Assembly: GCA_016235595.1 (NCBI GenBank)
Contig: JACRJX010000040.1
Coordinates: 62,001-126,000 of the forward strand
Direction of reading: 5' to 3'
Length of the DNA stretch: 64,000 nt
DNA from: Verrucomicrobiota bacterium
GTDB lineage: Bacteria; Verrucomicrobiota; Verrucomicrobiia; CAIQCK01
Shown here in pieces: positions 35,040 to 43,310 of the stretch. The position numbers and the translations under genes are program-made. Numbering within the stretch: the first letter of the stretch is position 1; every line of letters starts with the position of its first letter. Below the pieces are notes generated by a model. The model was given only the letters and a program-made list of their open reading frames with translations, ran no database searches and had not been told where the DNA came from.

Positions 35040-35058
35040 TCATATTGGCGGAATATGA
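35040..35058 (+). promoter_or_regulatory. Perfect inverted repeat over a start codon
   Basis: TCATATT and AATATGA (7 bp each) flank GGCGG, the only candidate ribosome binding site of the following gene; the second arm contains its ATG (35055). Folding would mask both, or the palindrome could be an operator. Could be chance. Confidence 0.35.
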
Positions 35059-36182
35059 AGACAAAACCTGCCATGGCAGTAATGGGTATTTTGGTTTTCG
35101 TCGTCGCCGCCGGGTTGTTTATCAAACATTTTGTGCCATCCCGGACGGCGAAGAACAGCCACCTGACGGCGAAGGCGCTGACGCGGCCACCCGCAGCGGT
35201 CAAACGCCCAATGCGCCGGCCGCCAGCCTCAGCAACCACCGCATCGGCCAGACGTAGCGGTTCGGCGGCGGACAACGACGCCCTGATCCTGAAGGCGCTG
35301 CTCAACGGTACTCGGGACCTCAAGCTTTCGCCCGTAGAAGTAGAGCGATACCTGAATGAGCATGGCCGCAGCGCAACCAATCTGCTGGCGGCGTTTCAAG
35401 CCAGCGGGGATAACCGTTACCTAAAGGACGCGGCGGCGGCGTTTCCGAATGATCCGCATGTGCAGTTTCTCGTGCTTGCTCTCAATGCGTTGCCCGAGGA
35501 TCGCGCGCAATGGGTCACGGCATTTCAGCAAGCCGCGCCGGACAACCGGCTCGCCAGCTTTTTCGCCGCGCTGGACGGCTTCAAGAACAACCAGCCAGCC
35601 AACGCGCTTCAAGAGATGGTCGCCGCCGCCTCAAAAACGTCGTATGAAGACTATCTGCTCGACCATTCCGTGGCCGCCGAGGCGTTGTATCTTGGCGCGG
35701 GCCGGACAGAGCTGGAGGCAAAACTTGCGGCCACGTTTGGGCTGCTGCTGCCGCATCTCAGCATGATGCGCGACTTGAGCCGCGAACTGGGCATGATGGA
35801 AGCTTCAGCCATGGCCAACGGCGACCTGGCAACAGCCCAAACCGCGGCCAGTGTCGGGCTTGGCCTTGCACAGCAGATTACCGAGGGAAGTTCAGTCCCC
35901 ACATACGTCAACGAAATGGTCGGACAAGCCATCGAGCGGCAGTTCCTTGCCACAGCCGACGCCGCAGTCGTGGAGCAGGTTCTCGGACAGACCGCCGCCG
36001 AGCGTCTCGCGGAATTGGACCGCCAGCGCAACGACATCCGGCAGACCGTAGCGGAGTGGTCCGCTCGTGTTGAGACAGGGGAGTTTAGCGCCGGGGAAAT
36101 GGCCGAGTATTTTGACCGCGTGCGCTACGCTGGCGAGCCGGAGGCCAACCGCTGGATGCTGTCACTGCAAAGGACGCGTTGA
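35055..36182 (+). CDS. Hypothetical membrane-anchored helical-repeat protein
   Basis: This 375-residue protein has one N-terminal membrane helix (MAVMGILVFVVAAGLFI), then a basic Pro/Ala/Ser-rich linker (about 35-75) and an alpha-helical body (80-370) built from TPR-like or superhelical segments (YLKDAAAAFPNDPHVQFLVL, LLPHLSMMRDLSREL). I recognise no catalytic motif. The architecture suggests a scaffold exposed to the periplasm. It is preceded by a perfect inverted repeat covering its start. It is convergent with the metallo-beta-lactamase-fold gene (15-nt gap) and divergent from KDG kinase. The protein type is common among hypothetical proteins of this phylum, but function is unknown. Confidence 0.6.
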   Translation: MKTKPAMAVMGILVFVVAAGLFIKHFVPSRTAKNSHLTAKALTRPPAAVKRPMRRPPASATTASARRSGSAADNDALILKALLNGTRDLKLSPVEVERYLNEHGRSATNLLAAFQASGDNRYLKDAAAAFPNDPHVQFLVLALNALPEDRAQWVTAFQQAAPDNRLASFFAALDGFKNNQPANALQEMVAAASKTSYEDYLLDHSVAAEALYLGAGRTELEAKLAATFGLLLPHLSMMRDLSRELGMMEASAMANGDLATAQTAASVGLGLAQQITEGSSVPTYVNEMVGQAIERQFLATADAAVVEQVLGQTAAERLAELDRQRNDIRQTVAEWSARVETGEFSAGEMAEYFDRVRYAGEPEANRWMLSLQRTR

Positions 36183-36197
36183 GCCTGAACCGATGGG

Positions 36198-37469
36198 CTA
36201 CTGCGACTTGAACGGTCCGAAAATCTTCGTGACACGGTGGCTCTCGGAGTCATCGTCCACGATCAACACACGATACTCGCCGCCGCCGGGCGACACGCGC
36301 AGGACGATGTGGCCGCGGTCGCTCGCCAGTTTCTCAATGCCGCCGACCACCAGCCGGGTCGCCGGGTGCAGGTCCGTTGCGAAAACGTCACGCGGGCCGG
36401 GGTAGATGCGCCCTGACCGCAGCCGCTGCCACACGCGCAATGTTGGATGGCCGGAGTCCCAGACTGAGAGCGTCCACACCCGCGGACGCAACGTGGCCAC
36501 AAAGAACTCGTTTTGCGTGTCCACGTAGCCGTGGTGATCCAGGATGGCCGCCTCCACCGGTCCCACCGCCTTGGCCACGGGTGTCTCCACGTCGTGCCAT
36601 GAGGGATAGCCTTCCGACGGCACCCCAGGGATATCGCCGCCGTTGAAATAGTCAAACTTCCCGTAGCTCAGCCGAAATGAAGTGCTGCACATATTCTCGT
36701 GCGGCCAGTCCGGCTTGGGCACATCCTTCAAGTCCGGAAAATGGCAGCGCGTCACCGTGCCGACGCCCGTCCAGATTTCGCCATTCGCGCCCACGTTGCG
36801 GAACTCGAATTCCGGATACTTCTTCGCATCGCGGCAGAGCACCACCTGGTCGTTGTGCCCCGGCACAAACCGGTCCGCCTTCATGCCATTGTTCGCCATC
36901 TGCCATTTCACAAACGCCCGGTAGTTCATCGTTGCAGGGTCCTGCACGGGTTTCGGGTAGTTGTAATCCGGCCACCCACGATCCAGCACTTTGGCGATCC
37001 GGAGATTCTCGCCAACCCACGTCAATCCTGTCAGCCGGTACGCTCCGGAGCGTGACACCGGCAAGGTATCCGCCATGCTGCCCATGTGGTCATCGTGAAA
37101 GTGCGTCACCAGCGCATAGTCCAGCGATGGCTTCGGGTCGTGGCGCAACGCATGGCGGATGTAGCGCGCGATCCATTCGCCGGCTGGCCGCGAATCATTC
37201 GGTCGGTCGGGCGTATGTTTGGGTGTCTTGCGCGGCAGCTCGCCCGCATCCACCAGCAACGTCGTGCCGTCGGGTAAAATGTAGAGGCCGGCATTGCCGC
37301 GGCCGGTGCTGATCTGGTGGATATCCAGCATCCCCGGCTGCCACGGCGTGATCTCACGATCCACCGCGTCTTCCGCGCCCATCGCCACGGCGGCCACGGC
37401 CAGCAGTGTGGCCAACAGAACGAGTGGAATTCTGTTTCTCAACTCAACCAACCATGCGGCACATTTCAT
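36198..37469 (-). CDS. Secreted metallo-beta-lactamase-fold hydrolase
   Basis: This 423-residue protein has a signal peptide (LVLLATLLAVAAVAMGA), so it acts outside the cytoplasm. The MBL fold is shown by LDIHQISTGRGNAGLYILPDGTTLLVDAGE-type strands, the metal motif LVTHFHDDHMGS (HxHxDH, near residue 120), FNGGDIPG later, and EAAILDHHGY as a further metal His region. The layout resembles ComEC/Rec2 C-terminal-like MBL proteins. Substrate is unknown; nucleic acid or phosphoester cleavage is possible. It stands alone: convergent with the upstream hypothetical gene, divergent from the accessory cluster. Confidence 0.8.
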   Translation of the reverse strand: MKCAAWLVELRNRIPLVLLATLLAVAAVAMGAEDAVDREITPWQPGMLDIHQISTGRGNAGLYILPDGTTLLVDAGELPRKTPKHTPDRPNDSRPAGEWIARYIRHALRHDPKPSLDYALVTHFHDDHMGSMADTLPVSRSGAYRLTGLTWVGENLRIAKVLDRGWPDYNYPKPVQDPATMNYRAFVKWQMANNGMKADRFVPGHNDQVVLCRDAKKYPEFEFRNVGANGEIWTGVGTVTRCHFPDLKDVPKPDWPHENMCSTSFRLSYGKFDYFNGGDIPGVPSEGYPSWHDVETPVAKAVGPVEAAILDHHGYVDTQNEFFVATLRPRVWTLSVWDSGHPTLRVWQRLRSGRIYPGPRDVFATDLHPATRLVVGGIEKLASDRGHIVLRVSPGGGEYRVLIVDDDSESHRVTKIFGPFKSQ

Positions 37470-37631
37470 AGATATCTCCTTGATGTTTGAAGAAGGCCCG
37501 CAGACTAGGTTGCAACCGTAATCGATTCAAGAAGCAAAGAGGACGCAGAAGAAGCGGAAGCCGTTGAGAATGTTCTGGACGAAGGAACAGCCAAGTTCCA
37601 GTCTCCGCTCGTCGAAAATGAAGACGTCAAT

Positions 37632-38060
37632 GTGGAAGTCGAGCATCTTTTGGGCGTGTCTCGCACCATGAACAAGTTCATTCGCAACCATAAGAAGCTC
37701 ATGGTGGTCATCGCGATGTTTTTGGTGTTCATGGCGTGGTCGCCCACAGCCGAAGTTCGTGGGCGTGTCGTCGCAAAACTCGACCTCGCTTGTGGTCATT
37801 ACGAAGTGCAGTCCTACGGACATCCCGCTTTTTGGAAGCGGGAATATGCTAAGTTGTTGCGGGAACGTTACGGCATCGAGTGTCGCACCGTGGCAGGTTG
37901 CTGCGTCTGGGACTCTTTGGTCTCCTATGTCAGAGCTTATAACGGCGTAGTCAAAGCAGCAATGAAGCGCAAATTTGGACGTGACGTATTCAAGGAGTGC
38001 GCCGAAGATGCGGAAAAGGCTTGCCTAGAGCGCACAAGAAAAGCCGCACAAACGGAGTAA
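37632..38060 (+). CDS. Small secreted or membrane-anchored hypothetical protein
   Basis: This is a 142-residue product if GTG 37632 is used, or 130 from ATG 37668 (MNKFIRNHKK). A basic start and one hydrophobic helix (LMVVIAMFLVFMAW) predict export. The rest is a small domain with four or more Cys (LACGHYEV, IECRTVAGCCVWDSL, FKECAEDAEKACLE), suggestive of disulfides. The frame stays open and protein-like for ~120 nt upstream (acidic, EDAEEAEAVENVLDEG), so the real start or an N-terminal truncation is unclear. First of four plus-strand accessory genes; 6 nt precede the next ATG. Confidence 0.55.
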   Translation: MEVEHLLGVSRTMNKFIRNHKKLMVVIAMFLVFMAWSPTAEVRGRVVAKLDLACGHYEVQSYGHPAFWKREYAKLLRERYGIECRTVAGCCVWDSLVSYVRAYNGVVKAAMKRKFGRDVFKECAEDAEKACLERTRKAAQTE

Positions 38061-38066
38061 TCCAAC

Positions 38067-38708
38067 ATGACACCGAGTCCCTTTCTGACCATCTGGCTGA
38101 GTCCACGGGAGACCATCCGGCGCATCGTCGAGTGGAATCCCAACTATTGCGTTACTTGGCTGGCTTGCCTCGCAGGGGTTGGACAAGTCCTTGACCGCTC
38201 CGCGTTGCGCAACCTCGGCGACACGATGCCGTTAGCGCTGTTCTTCGCGATTGCATTTGTGTTGGGTCCTTTGATCGGAGTACTGAGACTTTGGATTTCT
38301 TCATGCTTGATCGGCTGGACTGGGAGATGGATTGGCGGCACGGCATCCCTACAGCAACTCAGAGTTGCTGTGGCGTGGGGCATGACGCCGGAAGTTTTTG
38401 CCCTGCTGCTCTTCATTCCCGCGTGGCTGATTGCCGGTCGCGAGCTTTTCACGAAGCACACACCGTATCTGGACGCACATCCCGGCCTCTTGATGATGCT
38501 GGCGGCTATTGGCGCGGTTGAGCTGATTCTGGGAATCTGGTCCTACGCCATAACCTGTAGTACCGTGGCCGAGGTGCAGGGATATCGTTCAGCATGGCGC
38601 GGGCTGGGGAATTTAGTACTTGCACTCGCTGTGATCATTGCGGCGGGTCTCGTGCTCGCGTTAGGCTGCTTGGCGTTGGTATTCGCGCTTGGTGGCTTCA
38701 AACATTAA
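38067..38708 (+). CDS. Yip1-family integral membrane protein
   Basis: This 213-residue protein has about five membrane helices with the Yip1 layout: TIWLSPRETIRRIVEWNP at the N-terminus, then SCLIGWTGRWIGGTAS and QLRVAVAWGMTPEVFALLL, a hallmark of the domain. In bacteria the function is unknown. It has a good ribosome site (GGAG, 8 nt before the ATG) and starts 6 nt after the preceding gene, so it is part of the same transcript. A 6-bp hairpin (38710-38726, GGTCGA/TCGACC) follows directly after the stop. Confidence 0.75.
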   Translation: MTPSPFLTIWLSPRETIRRIVEWNPNYCVTWLACLAGVGQVLDRSALRNLGDTMPLALFFAIAFVLGPLIGVLRLWISSCLIGWTGRWIGGTASLQQLRVAVAWGMTPEVFALLLFIPAWLIAGRELFTKHTPYLDAHPGLLMMLAAIGAVELILGIWSYAITCSTVAEVQGYRSAWRGLGNLVLALAVIIAAGLVLALGCLALVFALGGFKH

Positions 38709-38952
38709 GGGTCGAATTGATCGACCGATGTGGCGAAACAGGGCACTAGTCCCAAATGTCTCAAGCATCAAGGCAGAATGATGACATCAAGCGTCATCTG
38801 CATCCTGACATCGACTCTTGCTGTGTCCCTTGGCAGGGGATTTGTCCACAGGAAAGCGCGTCGAAACATGGTCATCGGATGTGTTGTCACTCGCATTGTT
38901 GGTCACGAGGCCCGGGATTCCACCAGTCGGCGGGGAGCTTTACCATGATGTC

Positions 38953-39402
38953 ATGAAAGAACTCATCGGGTATCCGCTGTCCATTTTTGTTTCGGCTTTG
39001 CGAACAGTTGTAGGACGGGTCTTGCTCGCCTTTGGCGCCGCTGCTCTTGGTGCGTTCCTGGGAGGTCTGACCGCCACGACAACATGTGCCGGCGGGTGCT
39101 GGGCTGTGTCGGAGTTTATCATGATGGCCGTCAGTTCCATGTTCACCAGCGCGGCTATCATTGCCTTGCCTGCGACATTGATCTTCATCTGTGTCTTCGC
39201 CCGATTCGAGTGGCCCCTCTGGACCGTGCTTGTGGCGACAGCACTAATCTGGTGGTACACCCACGCATCCGTTTCCTGGCTGATCAATGACAGCCCCGCG
39301 GCCCAGATGCAGCGGATTCTCGAGAAGGCAGAACGGGAAGCCGAAGAGGCCACTCAGAAGGCCAAGCAACGAGGAACAACGCCGGATAGGAAAACACCGT
39401 GA
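38953..39402 (+). CDS. Hypothetical membrane protein with charged C-terminal tail
   Basis: This 149-residue protein starts at ATG 38953 (MKELIGYPLSIF). Four membrane helices run to about residue 110 and include a Cys/Gly-rich turn (TATTTCAGGCWA). A charged helical tail follows (QRILEKAEREAEEATQKAK), probably cytoplasmic and coiled-coil-prone. No family recognised. It is separated from the Yip1 gene by 244 nt that contain no convincing gene (only short overlapping frames). Confidence 0.55.
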   Translation: MKELIGYPLSIFVSALRTVVGRVLLAFGAAALGAFLGGLTATTTCAGGCWAVSEFIMMAVSSMFTSAAIIALPATLIFICVFARFEWPLWTVLVATALIWWYTHASVSWLINDSPAAQMQRILEKAEREAEEATQKAKQRGTTPDRKTP

Positions 39403-39411
39403 GTTGGTTCA

Positions 39412-39588
39412 CTACGGCGCGGTCTCACCGGGCGCTTTGTCGCTCAGGAGACGGTTGGGGAGCGTCAGGATGTAGAAGGGGACGATCTGAATGTGAGGCC
39501 AGTACCGGTCTTTCCTTTGGAGCGGAATGAAGTGCCTGTTCAACAAAGAGATCACTGTTATAGTCAAATGCTCCGTGCCACTAGTAAC
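39412..39588 (-). pseudogene. Orphan C-terminal coding remnant
   Basis: A protein-like open frame with no good start reads toward TAG at 39412. Its visible part includes LLNRHFIPLQRKDRYW, PHIQIVPFYILTLPNRLL and the end SDKAPGETAP. The last 44 nt (39431-39474) are about 80% identical to the 3' end of the response regulator gene at 42045-42088, whose product ends DRLLHDKAPDGTASQ. The rest does not match that gene. It looks like a truncated or recombined fragment. It sits antisense in the gap of the accessory cluster. Confidence 0.4.
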
Positions 39589-39612
39589 TCATTTCCTGAG
39601 GTGGGTTGATTT

Positions 39613-41832
39613 GTGTGTCCGATGAATCGCAAAAAGTGGTGCTCCATGCAATATCTTGAAAGACGCATCGGCTATATTGCTGCACTTATCGTACTGCCGA
39701 TCTGCGCGATTGTGCTTTGGTTGGAATGGCCTCAGGCGTGGGTCGTAGAGCGCAAGTTACACGGCTTACGGAAGCCGGATACTGTAATTTTCTCTCCGGA
39801 TAGTTTGTGGGTTGTTGGCAACGACTCTAACAACGTCGCGCTCTGGAATTGCACAACAGGTGAGGGGAAAGTTCTACACGCACGATGGACGGGGCAAATC
39901 TTGTTCGCGAGTGACGACATTCTCATTATTGCATCGGCCCCTGAGGGGGAGAGCGTGTGTAGTTTTGCAACCAAGACAGCCAAGTTCACGCTTCAACCGC
40001 GTCCTCAAGCCGCTGTATTCTCAAAGAACAGACGGTGGATTGTCGGCGCTAATAGAGAAGGGGGCGTGCAAGTGTGGGATGCACACACGGGAGCTGAGTT
40101 GTTTGTTCTGAGGAAACCCGCCGAAATTCCTCACGACCGAACTTGGATGGACGAACGCAAAGAGAAGCGCCGATTCAAAACCGCTTGGTCCTCAATAAAA
40201 TGCCAGGTTTCGTTATCGCCCGACGGGCGGTATGCCGTGACTGCCAACGAGGGTGGCGTTGGTTATCTTTGGAATTTGCAGACCAAGAGTTTGATTAAAC
40301 GGTTCACATGCGGCAGCACGCCGTTGGATACGCCGGTTCACACTGTCGCATTTTCGCCTGACGCTCAGCATTTCGTTACAACAAGTCGCGAGAACATGGC
40401 GCAAGTATGGGAGTGTTCCACCGGCAAACGGTGTTTGGAGCTAAAAGGGGAAGAGCAAACGTATCGACGAATGTTCGGATACTTGGCGGATGGGAAAATC
40501 ACAAGTTCGGCATTCAGTGCTGACGGCAAACTTATTCTCACAGTTTCTGAAACGGGTGTTCTGCGAAGTTTCGCTGCCGCAACAGGCCGAGAACTACAGA
40601 AAATCAGAACCAGCATTTTCTTCGGTGCAGGCACCATGTCATCCGACAACCGTGTTGCCCTGATTCTTCATGATGCAGAAGGTGTTCACAACTGGTTTAC
40701 CGCCCTTATCCTTGATACGCACATATCTATTTGGAATGCCGAGGATGGCACTAAGACGACACTTCCCAGGCTGGGTGGTGAATTCAACTCTGCCGTCTTG
40801 TCGCCAGATGGGCGAATGCTTGTTACAGGTGATGGTAGCAGTGTCCTTTCGCTTTGGAGGCAACGGCAATCGCTTGATATCTGGCGGATGGTGGGGATGC
40901 ATCCCGCGCTTTGGCTGGCAATAGTCTGTGGTCTCTGGATTGCTGGCCATATTTGGAGCCGCTCCCGATCTCGTGTCTCTTGCACGCCGGTAGCGATCAC
41001 GCCTCCAAAAAGCGCGCAGGAAATCCGGCCAAGGAGATTTTGGCGGGATTGGGTGGCGCTCATTTTTTCCGCAGTGGGGATTGTTCTGATGATCGGTTTT
41101 GTTGTGACTGGTGGAGGGGCGTTCATAGTCGATTCTTCAGGCGGCTCTTCAGCCAGCGACTGGCTATACAGCGCGATCGCCCGGATTATTATGGTCTCCT
41201 GCTGTCCAGTGTTCGGCTGTGTCTTGTGTCTCATGATGTGGTGCCCGTTGGCAGATCCGTTAGGAATTATTTTGTTTCCAGTTAGCTTATTCGGCCTTCA
41301 AGGCGCTGTGTTTTTCCTGCTTGGCAAGGTCAGTGGTGTTTGCGTGCGTGCGCTTTTCAGAAGAACCCGACCTCTGATTGCTGGCTTGATCATTGGAGGA
41401 ATCGGCTTCTTTGCACTTTGGTTATTAACGCACCCATTATCGGGAGTCGAAGCGCTGTTCATGGGGGATGAAAAAGGAAATGAACGTGCAAGACAGAAAC
41501 TCATCGCGATCGCCGCGAATCCCCAGGGAAATACAGAGGAAAGAATTCATGCCGTTATCCGCTTGAGTAATGACATGAACACTGAATCTATCATCGTCGT
41601 GTTGGAACAAGTGCTCACCGAAGATGAGGATGTGCGCCTTCGTTCTTATTATCAGTTGCCGGATTCGCTGACCAAGCACCTCGAACATGTAAATCCGAGG
41701 GAATCTCCGACGGAAATCAGCAAAGCTGAGGTCAACCGGTTGATAGCCAGGATAAGAACCGGTGAGATAGACGTAAAACGGCTGTTTGAAGAGAGGAAGA
41801 GCCGCCTCAGAAAGAGCGTAAGAAAACAATGA
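39613..41832 (+). CDS. WD40 beta-propeller membrane protein
   Basis: This 739-residue protein has an N-terminal membrane helix (IAALIVLPICAIVLW) and a seven- or eight-blade WD40-like propeller (about 45-430). Recurring blades read VIFSPDSLWVVGNDS, VSLSPDGRYAVTANEGGVGY, VAFSPDAQHFVTTSRENM, SAFSADGKLILTVSETG and AVLSPDGRMLVTGDGS. Further membrane helices (about 435-620) and a charged helical C-terminus follow. The best start is GTG 39613, which has AGGTGG 8 nt upstream; ATG 39622 or 39646 are alternatives. Base composition is close to 50% GC, clearly below neighbours. Probably a surface or periplasmic protein-interaction platform; partners unknown. Confidence 0.72.
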   Translation: MCPMNRKKWCSMQYLERRIGYIAALIVLPICAIVLWLEWPQAWVVERKLHGLRKPDTVIFSPDSLWVVGNDSNNVALWNCTTGEGKVLHARWTGQILFASDDILIIASAPEGESVCSFATKTAKFTLQPRPQAAVFSKNRRWIVGANREGGVQVWDAHTGAELFVLRKPAEIPHDRTWMDERKEKRRFKTAWSSIKCQVSLSPDGRYAVTANEGGVGYLWNLQTKSLIKRFTCGSTPLDTPVHTVAFSPDAQHFVTTSRENMAQVWECSTGKRCLELKGEEQTYRRMFGYLADGKITSSAFSADGKLILTVSETGVLRSFAAATGRELQKIRTSIFFGAGTMSSDNRVALILHDAEGVHNWFTALILDTHISIWNAEDGTKTTLPRLGGEFNSAVLSPDGRMLVTGDGSSVLSLWRQRQSLDIWRMVGMHPALWLAIVCGLWIAGHIWSRSRSRVSCTPVAITPPKSAQEIRPRRFWRDWVALIFSAVGIVLMIGFVVTGGGAFIVDSSGGSSASDWLYSAIARIIMVSCCPVFGCVLCLMMWCPLADPLGIILFPVSLFGLQGAVFFLLGKVSGVCVRALFRRTRPLIAGLIIGGIGFFALWLLTHPLSGVEALFMGDEKGNERARQKLIAIAANPQGNTEERIHAVIRLSNDMNTESIIVVLEQVLTEDEDVRLRSYYQLPDSLTKHLEHVNPRESPTEISKAEVNRLIARIRTGEIDVKRLFEERKSRLRKSVRKQ

Positions 41833-41944
41833 AAGCGACTTCCGTGACCTCTGCAAACGGTAGTTAAAAATGGCGGACAATCGTCACGAAAGCATCCTCC
41901 ACCCGTCTTGCTGCTCACTCAGAACATCGCAATGTCTCCCCTGT

Positions 41945-41971
41945 AAAAAACCGGATAACAGTCTGTCCGGT
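41945..41971 (-). terminator. Rho-independent terminator of the response regulator gene
   Basis: Read on the minus strand: stem ACCGGA, loop of 10 nt, TCCGGT, followed directly by TTTTT. It lies about 51 nt downstream of the regulator stop codon. It is a classical hairpin plus U-tract. Confidence 0.75.
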
Positions 41972-42022
41972 CCCACACGGGATCGGTTCTGATTCCGACA
42001 TCAGCCTGCGGCGGCTGGCCAG

Positions 42023-42457
42023 CTATTGCGATGCCGTTCCGTCTGGCGCTTTGTCGTGCAAGAGACGATCGGTGAGCGCCTGAATGTAGGTGGCATCCAA
42101 AGGCTTGTGAAGAAAGGCCCGCGCGCCAGAACTGGCTATGATTTCGGACTTGTCGTCGAAGGAAAACCCGCTCATGAGGACAATCTGGATCTCGGGTTGG
42201 ATGTGGCGCAGTCTCTGCGAGACCACAACCCCGTTCATGTCGTCCATGAAGTAATCCACGAACGCCAGATCGAAAGTGCTGTTCGCAGCCAGTTCCAGGG
42301 CGAGAGAACCCCGCGATGCCACCGTGATGGAATATTGGCCAGGGCGAAGCAGGTTTGGAAACACGTCGAGGATGTCCGTGTCATCGTCCACGATCAGGAT
42401 TCGGGCGGCGACGGGTGCTTGCGGAGAGGGTTTTTCGTTTGGGGACTGTGGCGTCAT
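42023..42457 (-). CDS. Single-domain response regulator
   Basis: This 144-residue receiver follows a Pro/Ala-rich N-terminal leader of about 18 residues. It shows ILIVDDDTDILDVF, phospho-Asp in LAFVDYFMDDMNG, the switch region IVLMSGFSF and the Lys in AFLHKPLD. No output domain and no adjacent kinase, so an orphan regulator. A hairpin terminator follows it. Its last 44 nt recur at 39431-39474. Confidence 0.9.
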   Translation of the reverse strand: MTPQSPNEKPSPQAPVAARILIVDDDTDILDVFPNLLRPGQYSITVASRGSLALELAANSTFDLAFVDYFMDDMNGVVVSQRLRHIQPEIQIVLMSGFSFDDKSEIIASSGARAFLHKPLDATYIQALTDRLLHDKAPDGTASQ

Positions 42458-42481
42458 CCGGCTCCCTGATTTCGCCGGCGG

Positions 42482-43216
42482 TCAGTTGAGCCGCTCGGCA
42501 ATCCTGTAGTTAAGGACGCGTTTCTTCATCCAGCGGACGGCGAGGAGGTCGTGGAAGCTCTTGAAGAGGCGGTTCCAGACGCCGTATTTGCTTTCGCCGG
42601 CCAGACGAGGGTTATTGCTGACGGGAATCTCAGTGACGGTGTAGCCCTCCATCTTGAAGAGGGTGGGCAGGAAACGGTGCATACCGCGGTAGAGTTTGAC
42701 CTTGTCGATGCACTCGCGCTTGAAGGCGCGGTAGGTGCAGCCGGCGTCGGTAATGTTCTCTTCGCTGAGCTTGTTGCGGACCCAGTTGGCGATGCGGGAG
42801 GAGGCGATGCGAATCCAGTTGTCGCCTTCACCACGGGTGCTAACACGAGTGCCGCACACGACGTCGTGGGTCTTGAGGGCCTCCAGGAACGCGGGAAGGT
42901 CCTTCGGATCATTCTGGAGGTCGGCGTCTATGGTGACGATATACTGGCCACGGGCAGCCCTCATGCCGGCCTCGCTGGCGGCCGTCTCGCCACAGTTGAA
43001 GGCGAACCGCTGGACGCGGATGCGCGTGTCGGCCGCGGCGAGCTGCTTCATGATCTCCCACGACCGGTCCTTGCTGCCGTCGTCGGTAAGGACGACTTCG
43101 TAGGTGACGCCAACGGTCGTCATCGCCTCGCGGATGGCTTCCGTGAGAGGACGAAGGTTATCTTCCTCGTTATAGACGGGGACGACGAGTGAGAGAATGG
43201 GACGATCTTCGGACAT
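42482..43216 (-). CDS. GT2 family glycosyltransferase, DPM1/ArnC-like
   Basis: This protein of about 244 residues starts at ATG 43216 (MSEDRPILSLVVPVYNEE). The GT-A fold shows VPVYNEEDNLRPL, the metal-binding region QYIVTIDADLQNDPKDL and GCTYRAFKRECIDKV. It lacks the two C-terminal membrane helices of the longer ArnC/GtrB proteins, so it is a soluble or peripheral dolichyl/undecaprenyl-phosphate-sugar synthase-type enzyme. It lies downstream of the DegT aminotransferase on the same strand, which suggests a shared role in glycan or lipid-linked sugar synthesis. Confidence 0.9.
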   Translation of the reverse strand: MSEDRPILSLVVPVYNEEDNLRPLTEAIREAMTTVGVTYEVVLTDDGSKDRSWEIMKQLAAADTRIRVQRFAFNCGETAASEAGMRAARGQYIVTIDADLQNDPKDLPAFLEALKTHDVVCGTRVSTRGEGDNWIRIASSRIANWVRNKLSEENITDAGCTYRAFKRECIDKVKLYRGMHRFLPTLFKMEGYTVTEIPVSNNPRLAGESKYGVWNRLFKSFHDLLAVRWMKKRVLNYRIAERLN

Positions 43217-43310
43217 GGGGTTTTGGAGTAATGGCGTTCTGGAGCAGTGGAGTGTTGGGAATGGAAGCACTACTCCATCACTCCAATATTCCACCATTCC
43301 ATTTGGTTCG
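43217..43310. repeat. Low-complexity inverted repeat between GT2 and aminotransferase genes
   Basis: The spacer is made of short GGAGT/GGAAT-type units on the left (GGAGTAATGG, GGAGTGTTGGGAATGG) and their complements on the right (CCATCACTCC, AATATTCCACCATTCC). It can fold back on itself. It resembles the simple-sequence intergenic spacers common in this phylum. Confidence 0.5.

Noticed and set aside
38709..38952. Short overlapping frames between the Yip1 and membrane-protein genes
   Set aside because: No good start or ribosome site, and several frames are open at once. Only a weak 6-bp hairpin at 38710-38726 is seen.
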